A stretch of DNA of 64,000 bases, from positions 1,389,809 to 1,453,808 of the forward strand of contig NZ_VTEX01000001.1 of NCBI RefSeq assembly GCF_008180865.1, written 5' to 3'. Of the stretch, positions 14,689-23,779 are shown piece after piece. The stretch comes from Rossellomorea aquimaris. GTDB taxonomy: Bacteria; Bacillota; Bacilli; Bacillales; Bacillaceae_B. Position numbers and translations under genes: made by a program. Position 1 is the first letter of the stretch, and every line of letters starts with the position of its first letter. The notes beneath the pieces were generated by a model, which saw only the letters and a list, made by a program, of their open reading frames with translations, searched no databases and was not told the origin of the DNA.

Positions 14689-16521
14689 TTATCCCTCCAA
14701 ATATCTGTCAAACATCCTTGCACGCGCTTTAATGCCGCCTACTGTTGTGCGTAACTCTACGGCTAATTGTCTCCTAACTCCTGTAGGTACACCTAAATCC
14801 ACTTGTACGACACTTACTGTTGATTCGTCCACAGAGCTAGAACCACCATAGCCTAAATATTCACCTGAAACCATATCCTTGATACGGATAGAAGATGTTG
14901 CTGCTGCATCATCTACATTTGTGAAGAAAGAGAAAACCGCATACCTTGAAATGTGTTTCATGAAGAACACACCTAAAGTGGCATAAGTTGAACTTGTAGT
15001 CGTGAGCCAAAAACCTTCCTTGGTAATAGCACCTTCATAATATTCCGGGTAAGCCGTGTTGATAGAATGTTGCATATCTAAAATCCCATCATTGACCGCC
15101 TTGAATCCATCTGGACGTTCTAGTGTGAAGGCTCCTTGTGAAATGTAAAGACCCTCTTGATTGTATTTAGCGTATTTATTTGGATTATTAGCATCTATCG
15201 CCATCAATGCGTTTCCATCCCAATAAAAAAGACCATCTTCTCCGATGATCTGAATATTGTTTGTATGGATTTGACCAGCCGTTAAAACGTCTGTATTGAC
15301 TCCTAAATAAGTGATAGCCTGTCGGAACGTTTGACCTCCATCATCACTGATGCCCAATCCGGCAGAATTGAACAAGACTAATCGATTTGGATTGTCTGGG
15401 TCACGCGCAATTATGCCGCTCTCGAATTCAAGTTCGGTCTGCGCGTTTTGTAACGCTTCTGTAGCCCTTCTGACCGCTTCATCCATGACGTTGTATGGTA
15501 AAGGTTTAGAACCGTCTAAGATAGCATTAACTTGCTTCTGAGTCTTTGAGAAGCTTGCCATTTTATCAATGATGCTTTGCTTAAAATTCGCAAGGGTGAC
15601 AGACGTTTTCACCACTTCAAACTTTTCATTATATTCCTCGTCTATCTCCATGATACGGGCTTCTGTGTCGATGTTTAACGGCTCGTATATGAGAAAGATT
15701 CTATCCCCTTCATTCGGGACCTCATACGTGTACCCGGCTCTTCTTAAATCCACAATGTCTATGCCTATACTTAGATTCGGAATATCCTGTATCTCGCTCT
15801 TGAGTCGTTCTAACAGTCCTTCTGTTGTGGTGTATCGTTCATCCCTTACAGGTTTAGCGTCACGCACACCGAATATAGACACGTTGGGGCTTGTGTAATC
15901 CGTTTCTACACCCTCCGCACCAAACCCCTTAATGTAGGTCGAAAGGTTGCTTGTGTCCACTTCCTCGGAAAGAGACTTGACATTGTGATTGAATCGGAAT
16001 TGAACATCTGTATCTGATCCGATTTTCTCACGGAATGTTAGGTGTGTTCCGTCCCTTGTGTATTCTGCATTATATCGTTGCAACAGTGTCTGAAACAACG
16101 CTATACGGTTATCGTCACCAAAATTCTCGAATGGTTCAGCGTAGAAGGAATCGACTATGGAGAAAGTGATGTTTGTGCCGTTGAATACAAAATTTAAAGC
16201 TGCCGCAAACGTCATGCTACCTGTGTGTTTTTCGTATTGGTGTGAGTCGATAAGAGAAGCGAAGAAGTCATGTATTGCCACTACTTCTTTATACGATGCC
16301 TTCCCCTTTGTATTTCGCTTTATATTCTTAATCCGGTAGATGTCACCTTTATATTCGATTGTGGATTCTTCCATCACCATAGGATAGGAATATTCGTTTG
16401 TAGGCAAAGGAAAAAGGAGAAAGCGCAAGACTCTCTCCCCGTTCAGATTCCTATTACGGGCCAATCCTTTAAACCCGGTTAGAGGTTCAGATTCACCTTG
16501 TAAATTTGTAACGATTAGCAA
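14689..16521 (-). CDS. Tail tip / tail-associated protein (Tal, prophage endopeptidase tail family)
   Basis: 610 aa. The first 350 residues match the Tal/gp27-like hub: FNGTNITFSIVDSFYAEPFENFGDDNRIALFQ and the later STYIKGFGAEG and SVTLANFKQSI segments are typical of the Prophage_tail/PF06605 family. The C-terminal third (from about 380) is a receptor-binding-like region with DPDNPNRLVLFNSAGLGIS and an INTAYPEYYEG stretch. It closes the tail tube and contacts the host wall. Leftward late operon, upstream of the small protein and lysis genes. Confidence 0.85.
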   Translation of the reverse strand: MLIVTNLQGESEPLTGFKGLARNRNLNGERVLRFLLFPLPTNEYSYPMVMEESTIEYKGDIYRIKNIKRNTKGKASYKEVVAIHDFFASLIDSHQYEKHTGSMTFAAALNFVFNGTNITFSIVDSFYAEPFENFGDDNRIALFQTLLQRYNAEYTRDGTHLTFREKIGSDTDVQFRFNHNVKSLSEEVDTSNLSTYIKGFGAEGVETDYTSPNVSIFGVRDAKPVRDERYTTTEGLLERLKSEIQDIPNLSIGIDIVDLRRAGYTYEVPNEGDRIFLIYEPLNIDTEARIMEIDEEYNEKFEVVKTSVTLANFKQSIIDKMASFSKTQKQVNAILDGSKPLPYNVMDEAVRRATEALQNAQTELEFESGIIARDPDNPNRLVLFNSAGLGISDDGGQTFRQAITYLGVNTDVLTAGQIHTNNIQIIGEDGLFYWDGNALMAIDANNPNKYAKYNQEGLYISQGAFTLERPDGFKAVNDGILDMQHSINTAYPEYYEGAITKEGFWLTTTSSTYATLGVFFMKHISRYAVFSFFTNVDDAAATSSIRIKDMVSGEYLGYGGSSSVDESTVSVVQVDLGVPTGVRRQLAVELRTTVGGIKARARMFDRYLEG

Positions 16522-16560
16522 TGAATGACCTCCTTCCCTCTATTGCACAGTAGTGTCCGA

Positions 16561-17376
16561 TTATGCTTCACGTTCTTTATTTTCATTTGATTGTTCGATT
16601 ATCCCGAATAAGGTTTTTCTTAAATACTCTGGATAATACTTCAACACGTCATTGTGGTTTGAATAATTCTCTAAATCAACCTCTATCCTAACCCCTTTGT
16701 CCATTAAAGCTCTTTGTAGAGGTATAACATGTTCAGTGTAATGCATCTCACCTATACCACAATGTATCCTTATATCAGGAAACACTTCAGATTCTTTAAC
16801 GACTTCATATAATAGATCGTCTAAAAAGACCTTGTTTTGTTCCCTTACTCCACCGGAAATATATTGAGCTATATATGCATTAGCGATATTTTGCCTTATT
16901 AAATACGAACCCAGTTTTGTTTGTGGAGATGCGGAAATCACGTGTCCATAGTTATATTTAATTCCGTAATATAGTGAGGCATACCCACCCTTACTCGAAC
17001 CCATTGTGATGATATTTTCTTTAGGTATTTCATTTTCTTGTGCTATTTTATCAATTAACCCAGCGATAGATCGCTCTACTGCAAAATCCTTGTTCTCACC
17101 CAGATAATAGCACCCTATCATACCATGATCATCAAGAATAAAGAGTTGATTAACTTCTATATCCATTATGGTTCTCATGTAATTGTATCTAGGAGGAGTC
17201 CCTACTTTAGGAATCCCTGAAAAACCCACGGTAAGAAAATTGCTTTTTTCATTCTTTTTAAAAACATATTTAATTTCTTTTTCGCCGTAATAAATGGCTT
17301 CTTCTTTAATTTTTTTTGGTTTTTTTATAACTTCAATATTTTCACCTGTGTTAATTTCACCCGTTGCATTTGTCAT
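16561..17376 (-). CDS. Alpha/beta-hydrolase-like protein resembling XcbB/CpsF or Asp2
   Basis: 271 aa. A GxSxGG nucleophile elbow MGSSKGGYASLYYG (S128) sits in an alpha/beta-hydrolase context: preceding strand ENIITMG, oxyanion-like GFSGIPKVG near 51-59, a possible acid in IRIHCGIGEMHYTE and a late histidine in NYSNHNDV (about 241). The combination GSSKGG plus YYG and NHND recalls XcbB/CpsF capsule proteins and accessory-secretion Asp2. In the middle of the tail module it may act as a tail-linked esterase on wall glycans, or be lysogenic cargo. No signal peptide. Noticeably AT-rich. Confidence 0.55.
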   Translation of the reverse strand: MTNATGEINTGENIEVIKKPKKIKEEAIYYGEKEIKYVFKKNEKSNFLTVGFSGIPKVGTPPRYNYMRTIMDIEVNQLFILDDHGMIGCYYLGENKDFAVERSIAGLIDKIAQENEIPKENIITMGSSKGGYASLYYGIKYNYGHVISASPQTKLGSYLIRQNIANAYIAQYISGGVREQNKVFLDDLLYEVVKESEVFPDIRIHCGIGEMHYTEHVIPLQRALMDKGVRIEVDLENYSNHNDVLKYYPEYLRKTLFGIIEQSNENKEREA

Positions 17377-17461
17377 GAAAATTCCCCTTTTTCTCTTAGT
17401 TCAAGAAAATTTTAACATGACTAAATGTAAATTGTATAGAAAATTAAAAAAGAGCCTTAAA

Positions 17462-17797
17462 TTAAGACTCTCGAATCGTAGAAGCTTCCTCTAATAGTGA
17501 AGGAATTAGTTCATATTTGTTTTGTAAGAAAGCGCCATAGATTTCACTCATTTTTTCATAGTATTTTGCCTTGCTTTCAGTTTTTGTTCTGTTGATGAAT
17601 ACTGAAAGGTAGTATGACCAACGATTTGACCATTCATCGTAATCATTATCTTCAATAATTTTAAGAAGATTTTCTTCTATTTTTTCAGCATCACCAAAAA
17701 GAAAAATCACATCTTCCTCATTTTCTGAGTTTTTATCCCAAACTTCCCATTCGTGTCGATTTAATTCAGCTTTTTCTAAAACGTTAATGCTATTCAA
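17462..17797 (-). CDS. Unknown protein paired with the hydrolase, 111 aa
   Basis: Begins MNSINVLEKAELNRHEWEVWDKN; acidic, helical, with no cysteine or membrane segment. RBS AGGAGGGG precedes the start. It sits between the tailspike gene and the hydrolase gene, with 85-bp and 61-bp gaps unlike the tightly packed neighbours, suggesting the pair was acquired as a unit. Possibly a tailspike or hydrolase chaperone; not recognised. Confidence 0.6.
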   Translation of the reverse strand: MNSINVLEKAELNRHEWEVWDKNSENEEDVIFLFGDAEKIEENLLKIIEDNDYDEWSNRWSYYLSVFINRTKTESKAKYYEKMSEIYGAFLQNKYELIPSLLEEASTIRES

Positions 17798-17858
17798 ATA
17801 AACCCCCTCCTATTTATTTGAATTTTAACACAAACTTTTCCAAATTTCGACTGTTTTT

Positions 17859-19358
17859 TTAACTCCATATAATCCCTTGACTCCCTTGTATAGCATTAAA
17901 GGCAGTTACATTTGTATCACCTAATGCCGGTGAGCCTACACCATTTGTGGTAGAACAATCAAAAGCATTTAAAAACGATCCGCGAAGGATAGATAAGTCT
18001 TTATTGCCTGAATCTTTAACAGATGCGGAACGAAGATTAATAGATGATCCTTGTTCGCAATACACACCATGATTACCAGAGTTTGATATTGATGTACCGC
18101 TTGCATTAATGGTACCAACTCTGTTTGCTATTACATTGAATCCACCAAATCCTGTTACTGTCGCTTGGTCAATATCTAGGGTTGAAGCATTTTCGCACAA
18201 TACTCCATTAGATGTATTTCCAGCGTTCGCAGTAATAGAAGTTTTAATAGCGTGAACATTAGAAGCACCTTGCGAAATAAGTCCAATTTTACCCGTATTT
18301 TCGATTAATGAACTTTCTAAATACGCAATAGACCCTCCTGTAATTTGGACGCCATTATCTTGTGCTCCCGAGAAATTTCCGTTAGGTGCTGAAAAAATTG
18401 AACCGCGTTGCACTTTAACCGCTGTACCTAAGCTATTTTCAACATTAATGTTTAGACCATATACTCTTGACTGCCTACTAATGTGAATTGATAATGGTTC
18501 ATCTAAACTTTCTGCTCCTCCACCTCCAAAAAAGGCATTATCAACAAAAGCAGTTGAAACACGAGATACCCATAATGCTTGTATTCTCCCACCAGTAAAA
18601 ATCGAGCCCTCTGCCCATACTCTACTCGTTTTATTAACGTACAATCCTCTATCGTAGGTATTTTTAACACCTGCTCCTACGCTGACATAACCGTCAGATT
18701 GTTCATCTAACCAAACACCAGCACCACCTTTTAAATTAGCGTTGATTAAACAAGATAATTTCGGAGCGTTCGCTCTGTATGCCTCAAGAAAATTCCCAGT
18801 ATAATCATCTGAAACAAGTACCTCTGCATCTACAGAACTAATAATAAAATGACTATAATCTCCATTTTCAACCTTTAACCCTTTTGATGGTCGGTAACCG
18901 CTTTCCATTTGTAAAGCAATAGTTTTACCTTGTTTCGGCTTCCGTTCGCTTAAATTATCAATTGCTTCTTGTAAAGTGTCGAAATCTGAAGGGATATTAA
19001 CTGTAATATCATCAAATTGAACTTGCGCTTTTTCTACCAACTGCGTATCAACTTTATTCAAACGATCATTCAAAACAGGCTCCCCACCACGTGCTTGAAG
19101 AACCTCTGCGTCACTTGTACCACTTTCGATAACGATAGTGTTTAATTGTTGTTGGACATCATCAGAGGTTGCATTAGCTTGATTAGCCACTATTTCTGCA
19201 TTCTCTGATTGTGCTTTTGCTTCATCTGCTGTTTGTTTAGCACTAGATGAATCAGCCAATGATTTGTCTACATCGACTTCTATGTCGTCAACATTTGCGT
19301 TATAATCGTCTCGGAAATTCCTGTCTAGGTTTACACCTAATTTTCTATATCTCCCCAT
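17859..19358 (-). CDS. Tailspike with right-handed beta-helix
   Basis: 499 aa. N-terminal coiled-coil adaptor (about 1-110, rich in Ala/Gln/Asp: KQTADEAKAQSENAEIVANQ), then a pectate-lyase-like parallel beta-helix (about 120-499) recognisable from repeated short rungs ending in small residues (GVKNTYDRGLYVNKTSRVW, GVQITGGSIAYLESSL, HGVYCEQGSSINLRS). Expected to bind or cleave cell-surface polysaccharide. Catalytic residues could not be assigned from sequence alone. Follows Dit in the late operon. Confidence 0.82.
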   Translation of the reverse strand: MGRYRKLGVNLDRNFRDDYNANVDDIEVDVDKSLADSSSAKQTADEAKAQSENAEIVANQANATSDDVQQQLNTIVIESGTSDAEVLQARGGEPVLNDRLNKVDTQLVEKAQVQFDDITVNIPSDFDTLQEAIDNLSERKPKQGKTIALQMESGYRPSKGLKVENGDYSHFIISSVDAEVLVSDDYTGNFLEAYRANAPKLSCLINANLKGGAGVWLDEQSDGYVSVGAGVKNTYDRGLYVNKTSRVWAEGSIFTGGRIQALWVSRVSTAFVDNAFFGGGGAESLDEPLSIHISRQSRVYGLNINVENSLGTAVKVQRGSIFSAPNGNFSGAQDNGVQITGGSIAYLESSLIENTGKIGLISQGASNVHAIKTSITANAGNTSNGVLCENASTLDIDQATVTGFGGFNVIANRVGTINASGTSISNSGNHGVYCEQGSSINLRSASVKDSGNKDLSILRGSFLNAFDCSTTNGVGSPALGDTNVTAFNAIQGSQGIIWS

Positions 19359-19371
19359 GTTTCAACCTCCT

Positions 19372-20184
19372 TTAGATGTAATAGAAGCGGAAATCGAACG
19401 AGATTGTAAAAGTGTCCGTCGCTCCCGTAACTTCAAGTTCGTTCCATCCTGATGCAATGGTGATTAATTTTCTGTTGGTATCTCTGAAAATAGATAACCC
19501 ATTCTTAGTGGAACGAATGCCATCTAGTTTAATTGTGTCTAAGTCGTGTGTTGTGCCTGTGTAGCTCCACTCGTCACCTGTAGTGATGTTCTTTATTTTC
19601 AGGTTATTAGAAGCACCCATGAACTCAATAACAACAGGTGTGTGAACCTCTCTCGGATCAATCTTTTCATCCCCTGCGTTGTAGATGGAAAATAAAGAGG
19701 TTGTGTGCGTGTATTCCGGTTCTTCGACTGTTAACCCTTGACCTATCTGCCATAGTTCAGAATCGAATGTTAGAGGGTCTAGGGTGGTTCCTATGGAATG
19801 ACTGAATGGAGAGTAGGATTTAAACTGCACACCAAAGACTCCCGTGTTCGCTATTCGTTCAAGATCAATCGTTGACTCGGATTTTACTTTCCACCTTATC
19901 CCCGGCATTTCGCTAGGACGGACGTAATAAGGTTCTTTGCTTTGGAACAGTTTGAATAGTTCGTTTCTCATTAAAGGATAATCTGCGTAATCCATCGCTC
20001 TGGAAAAGAATGATGCGTTAATCATCCTTGATTTGTAACGAGAACCTAAATCAATTTCTCCTTCACCTACGACGTCAGAGTCCGTTTCCAAACTAGGGGA
20101 GTCAGGGCGAAAATAAAGCGTATCAATGCCCAATGATTTCAAGTCGTATAATGCACCGTCCACTCGTTCAATGATTAGATTCAT
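19372..20184 (-). CDS. Distal tail protein (Dit)
   Basis: 270 aa, Siphovirus tail component family (PF05709-like). Signature features are the N-terminal LIIERVDGALYDLKSLGI, the FFSRAMDYADYPLMRNELFKLF helix-strand, RPSEMPGIRWKVK and the C-terminal beta galectin-like half ending FDFRFYYI. Forms the hexameric ring that connects tail tube to tip. Its start overlaps the 3' end of the tape measure gene by 4 bases (ATGA). Confidence 0.88.
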   Translation of the reverse strand: MNLIIERVDGALYDLKSLGIDTLYFRPDSPSLETDSDVVGEGEIDLGSRYKSRMINASFFSRAMDYADYPLMRNELFKLFQSKEPYYVRPSEMPGIRWKVKSESTIDLERIANTGVFGVQFKSYSPFSHSIGTTLDPLTFDSELWQIGQGLTVEEPEYTHTTSLFSIYNAGDEKIDPREVHTPVVIEFMGASNNLKIKNITTGDEWSYTGTTHDLDTIKLDGIRSTKNGLSIFRDTNRKLITIASGWNELEVTGATDTFTISFDFRFYYI

Positions 20185-21830
20185 CCTTTCACACCCCCGA
20201 ACATTAGTTTAGTTTGGACATTCTGTTGTTGCTTGGACATAACCTCATCGTATAAGTCCCTGTCGATGTTGCCTTCTACTGTGATGTAGGTGTTATTCAC
20301 TTGTTGACTCCGTAACATATCTTTTGTTTCGTTTGCAGTACTAACTTTAGAACCTCTAGGTAATCTAACCAACTCCGGGCCACGTTCTCCCACCATGGCT
20401 AATCCTCCTGGTGCGTAGTTCGTGCCTGTGGCATAGCGTTGAACACCACCTAATCTTCCACTAGATGAAGTACGTCTTTCTTCAACTTCCACTGTCTTTT
20501 TTGATGCTGGTTTGTTGTTCCATGAAGTTAACCAGTCATAAGCCGTTTTGATTGCGCCTGTGACTTTCTCGAATACTTTAACAACTCCTTCAACAATGGT
20601 AATTACTGCATTGAATGCACCTTCAACAATACTTTGTATTTTCGGTAAATGTGGTTTAATCCAATTCCATAAAGCTTTAAGCACTGGGAGTAGCAAGTTT
20701 TCAAATATACCCCATGCGATTTTAACCACGTTGGATATAACTTTGAAAACACCCTCGACTATGCTTCGTATCTGCGGCATCTTACTTTGAATATACTCGT
20801 AAAACCTCGCTATGATCGGGAGTATATTGTCCTTAAAGAAAGCCCATACCATTCTCGCCACTTCAACTATTCTGTTGAATACAGTTGATATGGTTGCTTT
20901 GATTGTCGGCATATGACCTTGTACCCAAGAAAACAAACTCGCAAAGATAGGAAGTATATATGTCACAATGAAATTCCAAACCAACTTCATGACTTCAACT
21001 GCTTTTTCCATTACCGAAACAATGGTATCCCTTAATGAATTTAATTTCGGGGAATTATCCTCTATCCATTCCGTGATTTTACTCCTAATTTTCTCAACCC
21101 ACTCAAAAAGAATTAAAAAAACAGGCATTACTTTAATTCCTAAATCAGTTACCAATGCAGAAAAGGTGGTTTTCACTTCATTCCACTTCAACTTAAACGC
21201 ATCAGCTTTTGCTAAATTATCTTCACTGATTACATTTGCATTACCTTTCATTTTCTGTAATTCTTCATTTGTCATATTTAATACAGGAGCCAACTCTTCA
21301 CCTGTGGTTGATAACATAGCTGTTGCAATTGCGTTTCGTTCTGTCGCGTTCTCCATGCCTTGTAATCCACCGATAACATCATTGAATAATTGTTCTTGGG
21401 TTTTTAGTTTTCCGCTGGCATCTGTAACCGAAACACCTAGCTTATTAAACATTTCAGCATTTTCACCTATACCACTTTGAGCTTCCATTGCTCGTTCAGC
21501 AAGCATAGCCATATCACCAGATGCTTGTTCCATGGAAAAACCAAATTGTTTTGCTACGTGATCCCATTCTTGAAACCCTTTGGTAGACATACCTGTAACT
21601 TGTGAAAATTTATTAATCTCCGAAGTGGCTTCGAGTGTTTTGGATAACAACCCTGTCATAGCAGTCCCTGCAACCGCAGCAGCAGCTCCGATAGCAGCAC
21701 CAGCAACCCCTACACCTTTTGCCATTTTTCCTAATGTTCCACCTGTTTTCTTCGCTTTCCCTTCAACCTCTTCTAATCCTTCTTTCGCCTCTTTGTTATC
21801 TATAAATACAGATCCAAATAAACGGAACAA
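20181..21830 (-). CDS. Tail tape-measure protein
   Basis: 549 aa. N-terminal hydrophobic Gly/Ala-rich helix (GVGVAGAAIGAAAAVAGTAMTG, about 38-60), a TP901-type core (INKFSQVTGMSTKGFQEW...), then three near-repeats of about 60 residues, each with an IxxxIxxVFxxIxxVVxxxW pattern (about 280-420) between PTI/PQI/PKI. The C-terminus has GERGPELVRLPRGSKV, a common tape-measure tail motif. At 549 residues the predicted tail is rather short for siphoviruses. Start uncertain by a few codons. Confidence 0.88.
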   Translation of the reverse strand: MFRLFGSVFIDNKEAKEGLEEVEGKAKKTGGTLGKMAKGVGVAGAAIGAAAAVAGTAMTGLLSKTLEATSEINKFSQVTGMSTKGFQEWDHVAKQFGFSMEQASGDMAMLAERAMEAQSGIGENAEMFNKLGVSVTDASGKLKTQEQLFNDVIGGLQGMENATERNAIATAMLSTTGEELAPVLNMTNEELQKMKGNANVISEDNLAKADAFKLKWNEVKTTFSALVTDLGIKVMPVFLILFEWVEKIRSKITEWIEDNSPKLNSLRDTIVSVMEKAVEVMKLVWNFIVTYILPIFASLFSWVQGHMPTIKATISTVFNRIVEVARMVWAFFKDNILPIIARFYEYIQSKMPQIRSIVEGVFKVISNVVKIAWGIFENLLLPVLKALWNWIKPHLPKIQSIVEGAFNAVITIVEGVVKVFEKVTGAIKTAYDWLTSWNNKPASKKTVEVEERRTSSSGRLGGVQRYATGTNYAPGGLAMVGERGPELVRLPRGSKVSTANETKDMLRSQQVNNTYITVEGNIDRDLYDEVMSKQQQNVQTKLMFGGVKG

Positions 21831-21879
21831 TTCAATAAGTCCTCACCTACCTTCATAGGTACAAATAAAAAAGCACCCC

Positions 21880-22149
21880 CTATTTGGAGTGCTTCATGTT
21901 TTTCAATATATTTTCTGCATCTTGTATAACTTCTTCATCTGTTTTCTGTTTCTTAGGTGGTTTCTTTAATTCTTCGAGATACTTTGAATAAGGGATAAAG
22001 GTTTCTTCCTCCATATTTGGATAAACAGAAAGCCACTGTTCCCACACTCTACTTTCAGCAATGTTCTCTTTTGCTTTCGCTAATACCTCTGCTCCTGTCT
22101 CAATATCCAAACCCATAAAAAAAGACACATCAGAATAGCGATTCATCAC
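21880..22149 (-). CDS. Tail assembly chaperone, frameshift (GT-type) domain
   Basis: Residues MNRYSDVSFFMGLDIETGAEVL and a C-terminal YLEELKKPPKKQKTDEEV. The frame is open upstream through the preceding gene's 3' end, reading GLCYQIDEIDTLDLV from the slippery TTTTTTG at 22191-22197. It is therefore expressed mainly as a fusion of about 196 aa with the upstream chaperone. Independent initiation at GTG/ATG near 22146-22149 is possible but has no strong RBS. Confidence 0.8.
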   Translation of the reverse strand: MMNRYSDVSFFMGLDIETGAEVLAKAKENIAESRVWEQWLSVYPNMEEETFIPYSKYLEELKKPPKKQKTDEEVIQDAENILKNMKHSK

Positions 22150-22163
22150 TAAATCTAATGTAT

Positions 22164-22469
22164 CTATTTCATCAATTTGGTAACAGAGTCCAAAAAACCT
22201 TTTAGCCCTGGCATTTCTTTAAACTCTTGCAGCACTTTTGCAGATTCTTCAAAACTAAGTTTCTGGAAATCTTCTTTACTCATACCTTTTAGATCAGCAA
22301 GGAAAGCCGTCACTTCTTCTTCTGCATCCCCTAAGTTTTCAAAAAACTTAATAATGATTTCAGCCCCTAATGATTCTTGCGTGTGTTCCGCACTGAAATT
22401 AGGCTTAATCTGCATCTTCTTTAAAATACGACTCACTGTGAATACATCGGTAAATTTTAAGCTACGCAT
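22164..22469 (-). CDS. Tail assembly chaperone, zero-frame (G-type)
   Basis: 101 aa, helical and acidic (FTDVFTVSRILKKMQIKPNFS, EEEVTAFLADLKGMS). Position between major tail protein and tape measure, and the slippery site nine codons before its stop, identify it as the lambda gpG / SPP1 gp17.5 analogue. It coats the tape measure during tail assembly. Start abuts the tail tube gene by 4 bp. Confidence 0.82.
   Translation of the reverse strand: MRSLKFTDVFTVSRILKKMQIKPNFSAEHTQESLGAEIIIKFFENLGDAEEEVTAFLADLKGMSKEDFQKLSFEESAKVLQEFKEMPGLKGFLDSVTKLMK
22191..22197 (-). promoter_or_regulatory. -1 programmed frameshift site
   Basis: On the minus strand codons GGT TTT TTG contain the heptamer T TTT TTG. 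Slipping one base back joins the 101-aa frame to the 89-aa frame with no stop between. The location is where tail-chaperone frameshifts occur in siphoviruses. Confidence 0.8.
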
Positions 22470-22472
22470 TAA

Positions 22473-23051
22473 TTAAACCACCTCTTTGGGAAAGTAAATT
22501 GTATATGGAGGGGTTTCAATATCTGCACCGTCATAATGGCCCATGAATACCATAGGGACAATCGCTTCGTTATCATCCTCGGTTGTAATTGTCAGACCCT
22601 CTACAGAGATAGCGTTATGAATGACCACAACAATCGGTTTATCAGAACCCGTGATGCGCCCGACTAATGCAACGTTATCAAGGTAATCGTCAATATCAAT
22701 CTTTCCTTTACCTGTGATAATGTCATAGTTCGTATCTGTCGTATCTACATCAGAACCAGCGATTGCTAACGCTAAGTTATTAGCTGTTAACTCTTTCAGA
22801 TTCACTGTTAATTGAGGTTCTTCTGATACTAGGATGGTGTTACCCTTCGCACGACCTCGCACACCGTCTACCTCAATAGCACGTGTTTCCTGTGACAGAG
22901 CAAATTCGTTACCCCCACTTGTCGCTCCTAGTAGCTCTCCTGTGAAATCTCCTGTCACATCGTCAAATTCTAAGTTTTTATATACCGCCCCTGCATCAAT
23001 TAAATAACGTTCTGCGGTCTTAGCTGAATATCCGTTTGTTACTACTGCCAT
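22473..23051 (-). CDS. Major tail tube protein
   Basis: 192 aa, mostly beta. MAVVTNGYSAKTAERYLIDAGAVYKNLEF and the later VEGLTITTEDDNEAIVPMVFMGHYDGADIETPPYTIYFP match the phage tail-tube protein families of Bacillus siphoviruses (lambda gpV-like fold; established family). Highly expressed structural gene; its ATG has AAGGTAGTGAAG upstream. Followed by the tail chaperones. Confidence 0.85.
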   Translation of the reverse strand: MAVVTNGYSAKTAERYLIDAGAVYKNLEFDDVTGDFTGELLGATSGGNEFALSQETRAIEVDGVRGRAKGNTILVSEEPQLTVNLKELTANNLALAIAGSDVDTTDTNYDIITGKGKIDIDDYLDNVALVGRITGSDKPIVVVIHNAISVEGLTITTEDDNEAIVPMVFMGHYDGADIETPPYTIYFPKEVV

Positions 23052-23060
23052 GTAACTTCA

Positions 23061-23444
23061 CTACCTTTCATATGTTTTAACCTCGTAACGCAACTGAATA
23101 CGTCTAATATTTTCATCTGGATCGGGTAACTGTAACTGATTGAGTTTGCTAAAGATTAAGAGGTGATGTTCATTTAGGATTCGAGCCTTTTTCATAGCAT
23201 CGTTCACTTTACTAACTTCCTCGTAAAGCCTTTCTGTGTCCTCTAAAGACTGCCAAAAGGTTTTGTCATCCCACAGGTCTACCTCAATGATAAAGTCCTC
23301 TCTATCGCTCTCTGTGTTGTTTGAATTGGGTAACTTAAACACGATATACGGATAAACTGCATTTTGATTAGCTTGCGTGTCGTAAACGCTCCATGTGGTC
23401 GATTGTGAAATGATGGTGTATAAGGATTGGATAAGATTTTTCAT
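23061..23444 (-). CDS. Tail terminator / tail completion protein
   Basis: 127 aa. MKNLIQSLYTIISQSTTWSVYDTQANQNAVYPYIVFKLPNS, then DFIIEVDLWDDKTFW, resembles the DUF3168/tail-terminator (SPP1 gp17-like, lambda gpU-like) fold. Placed between HK97 gp10-like and tail tube genes, as expected. Overlaps its upstream neighbour by 4 bases. Confidence 0.75.
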   Translation of the reverse strand: MKNLIQSLYTIISQSTTWSVYDTQANQNAVYPYIVFKLPNSNNTESDREDFIIEVDLWDDKTFWQSLEDTERLYEEVSKVNDAMKKARILNEHHLLIFSKLNQLQLPDPDENIRRIQLRYEVKTYER

Positions 23445-23779
23445 AGTTTGAATAACCTTTCAGCGAGGGCTTTGATTTGTTCTTTGTTACCCTCTACCGC
23501 AGGAGTTAAATATGGTTGAGGTGACATTCGAGAAGTGCCTTTCTCAACAAATATCGAGTAATCCACGTTAGTTCCTATCTCCACACTACGTTTACCTTCG
23601 TTAACTTGGTGAGTTATACTCCCCCTCAAATTACCACCTACTCTACCATCATCATATTGACCAACAGGCGCTAACGACTTTGCTTGACCTTCTGCAAATT
23701 CCCCAATACCCAACAAAACACGTTTTTCAGCATCATTTAAGGCTTTGAACACATCTTTTTTATTCGATTTAAACTTCAT
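23441..23779 (-). CDS. HK97 gp10-like head-tail protein
   Basis: 112 aa. GQYDDGRVGGNLRGSITHQV and VDYSIFVEKGTSRMSPQPYLTPA are the diagnostic motifs of the HK97_gp10 family (PF04883). Involved in head-tail joining. The ATG at 23777-23779 has AAGGTG 8 bases upstream and overlaps the end of the preceding gene. Confidence 0.9.
   Translation of the reverse strand: MKFKSNKKDVFKALNDAEKRVLLGIGEFAEGQAKSLAPVGQYDDGRVGGNLRGSITHQVNEGKRSVEIGTNVDYSIFVEKGTSRMSPQPYLTPAVEGNKEQIKALAERLFKL

Noticed and set aside
20968-21480. 170-codon + strand frame
   Set aside because: Antisense shadow of the tape-measure gene.
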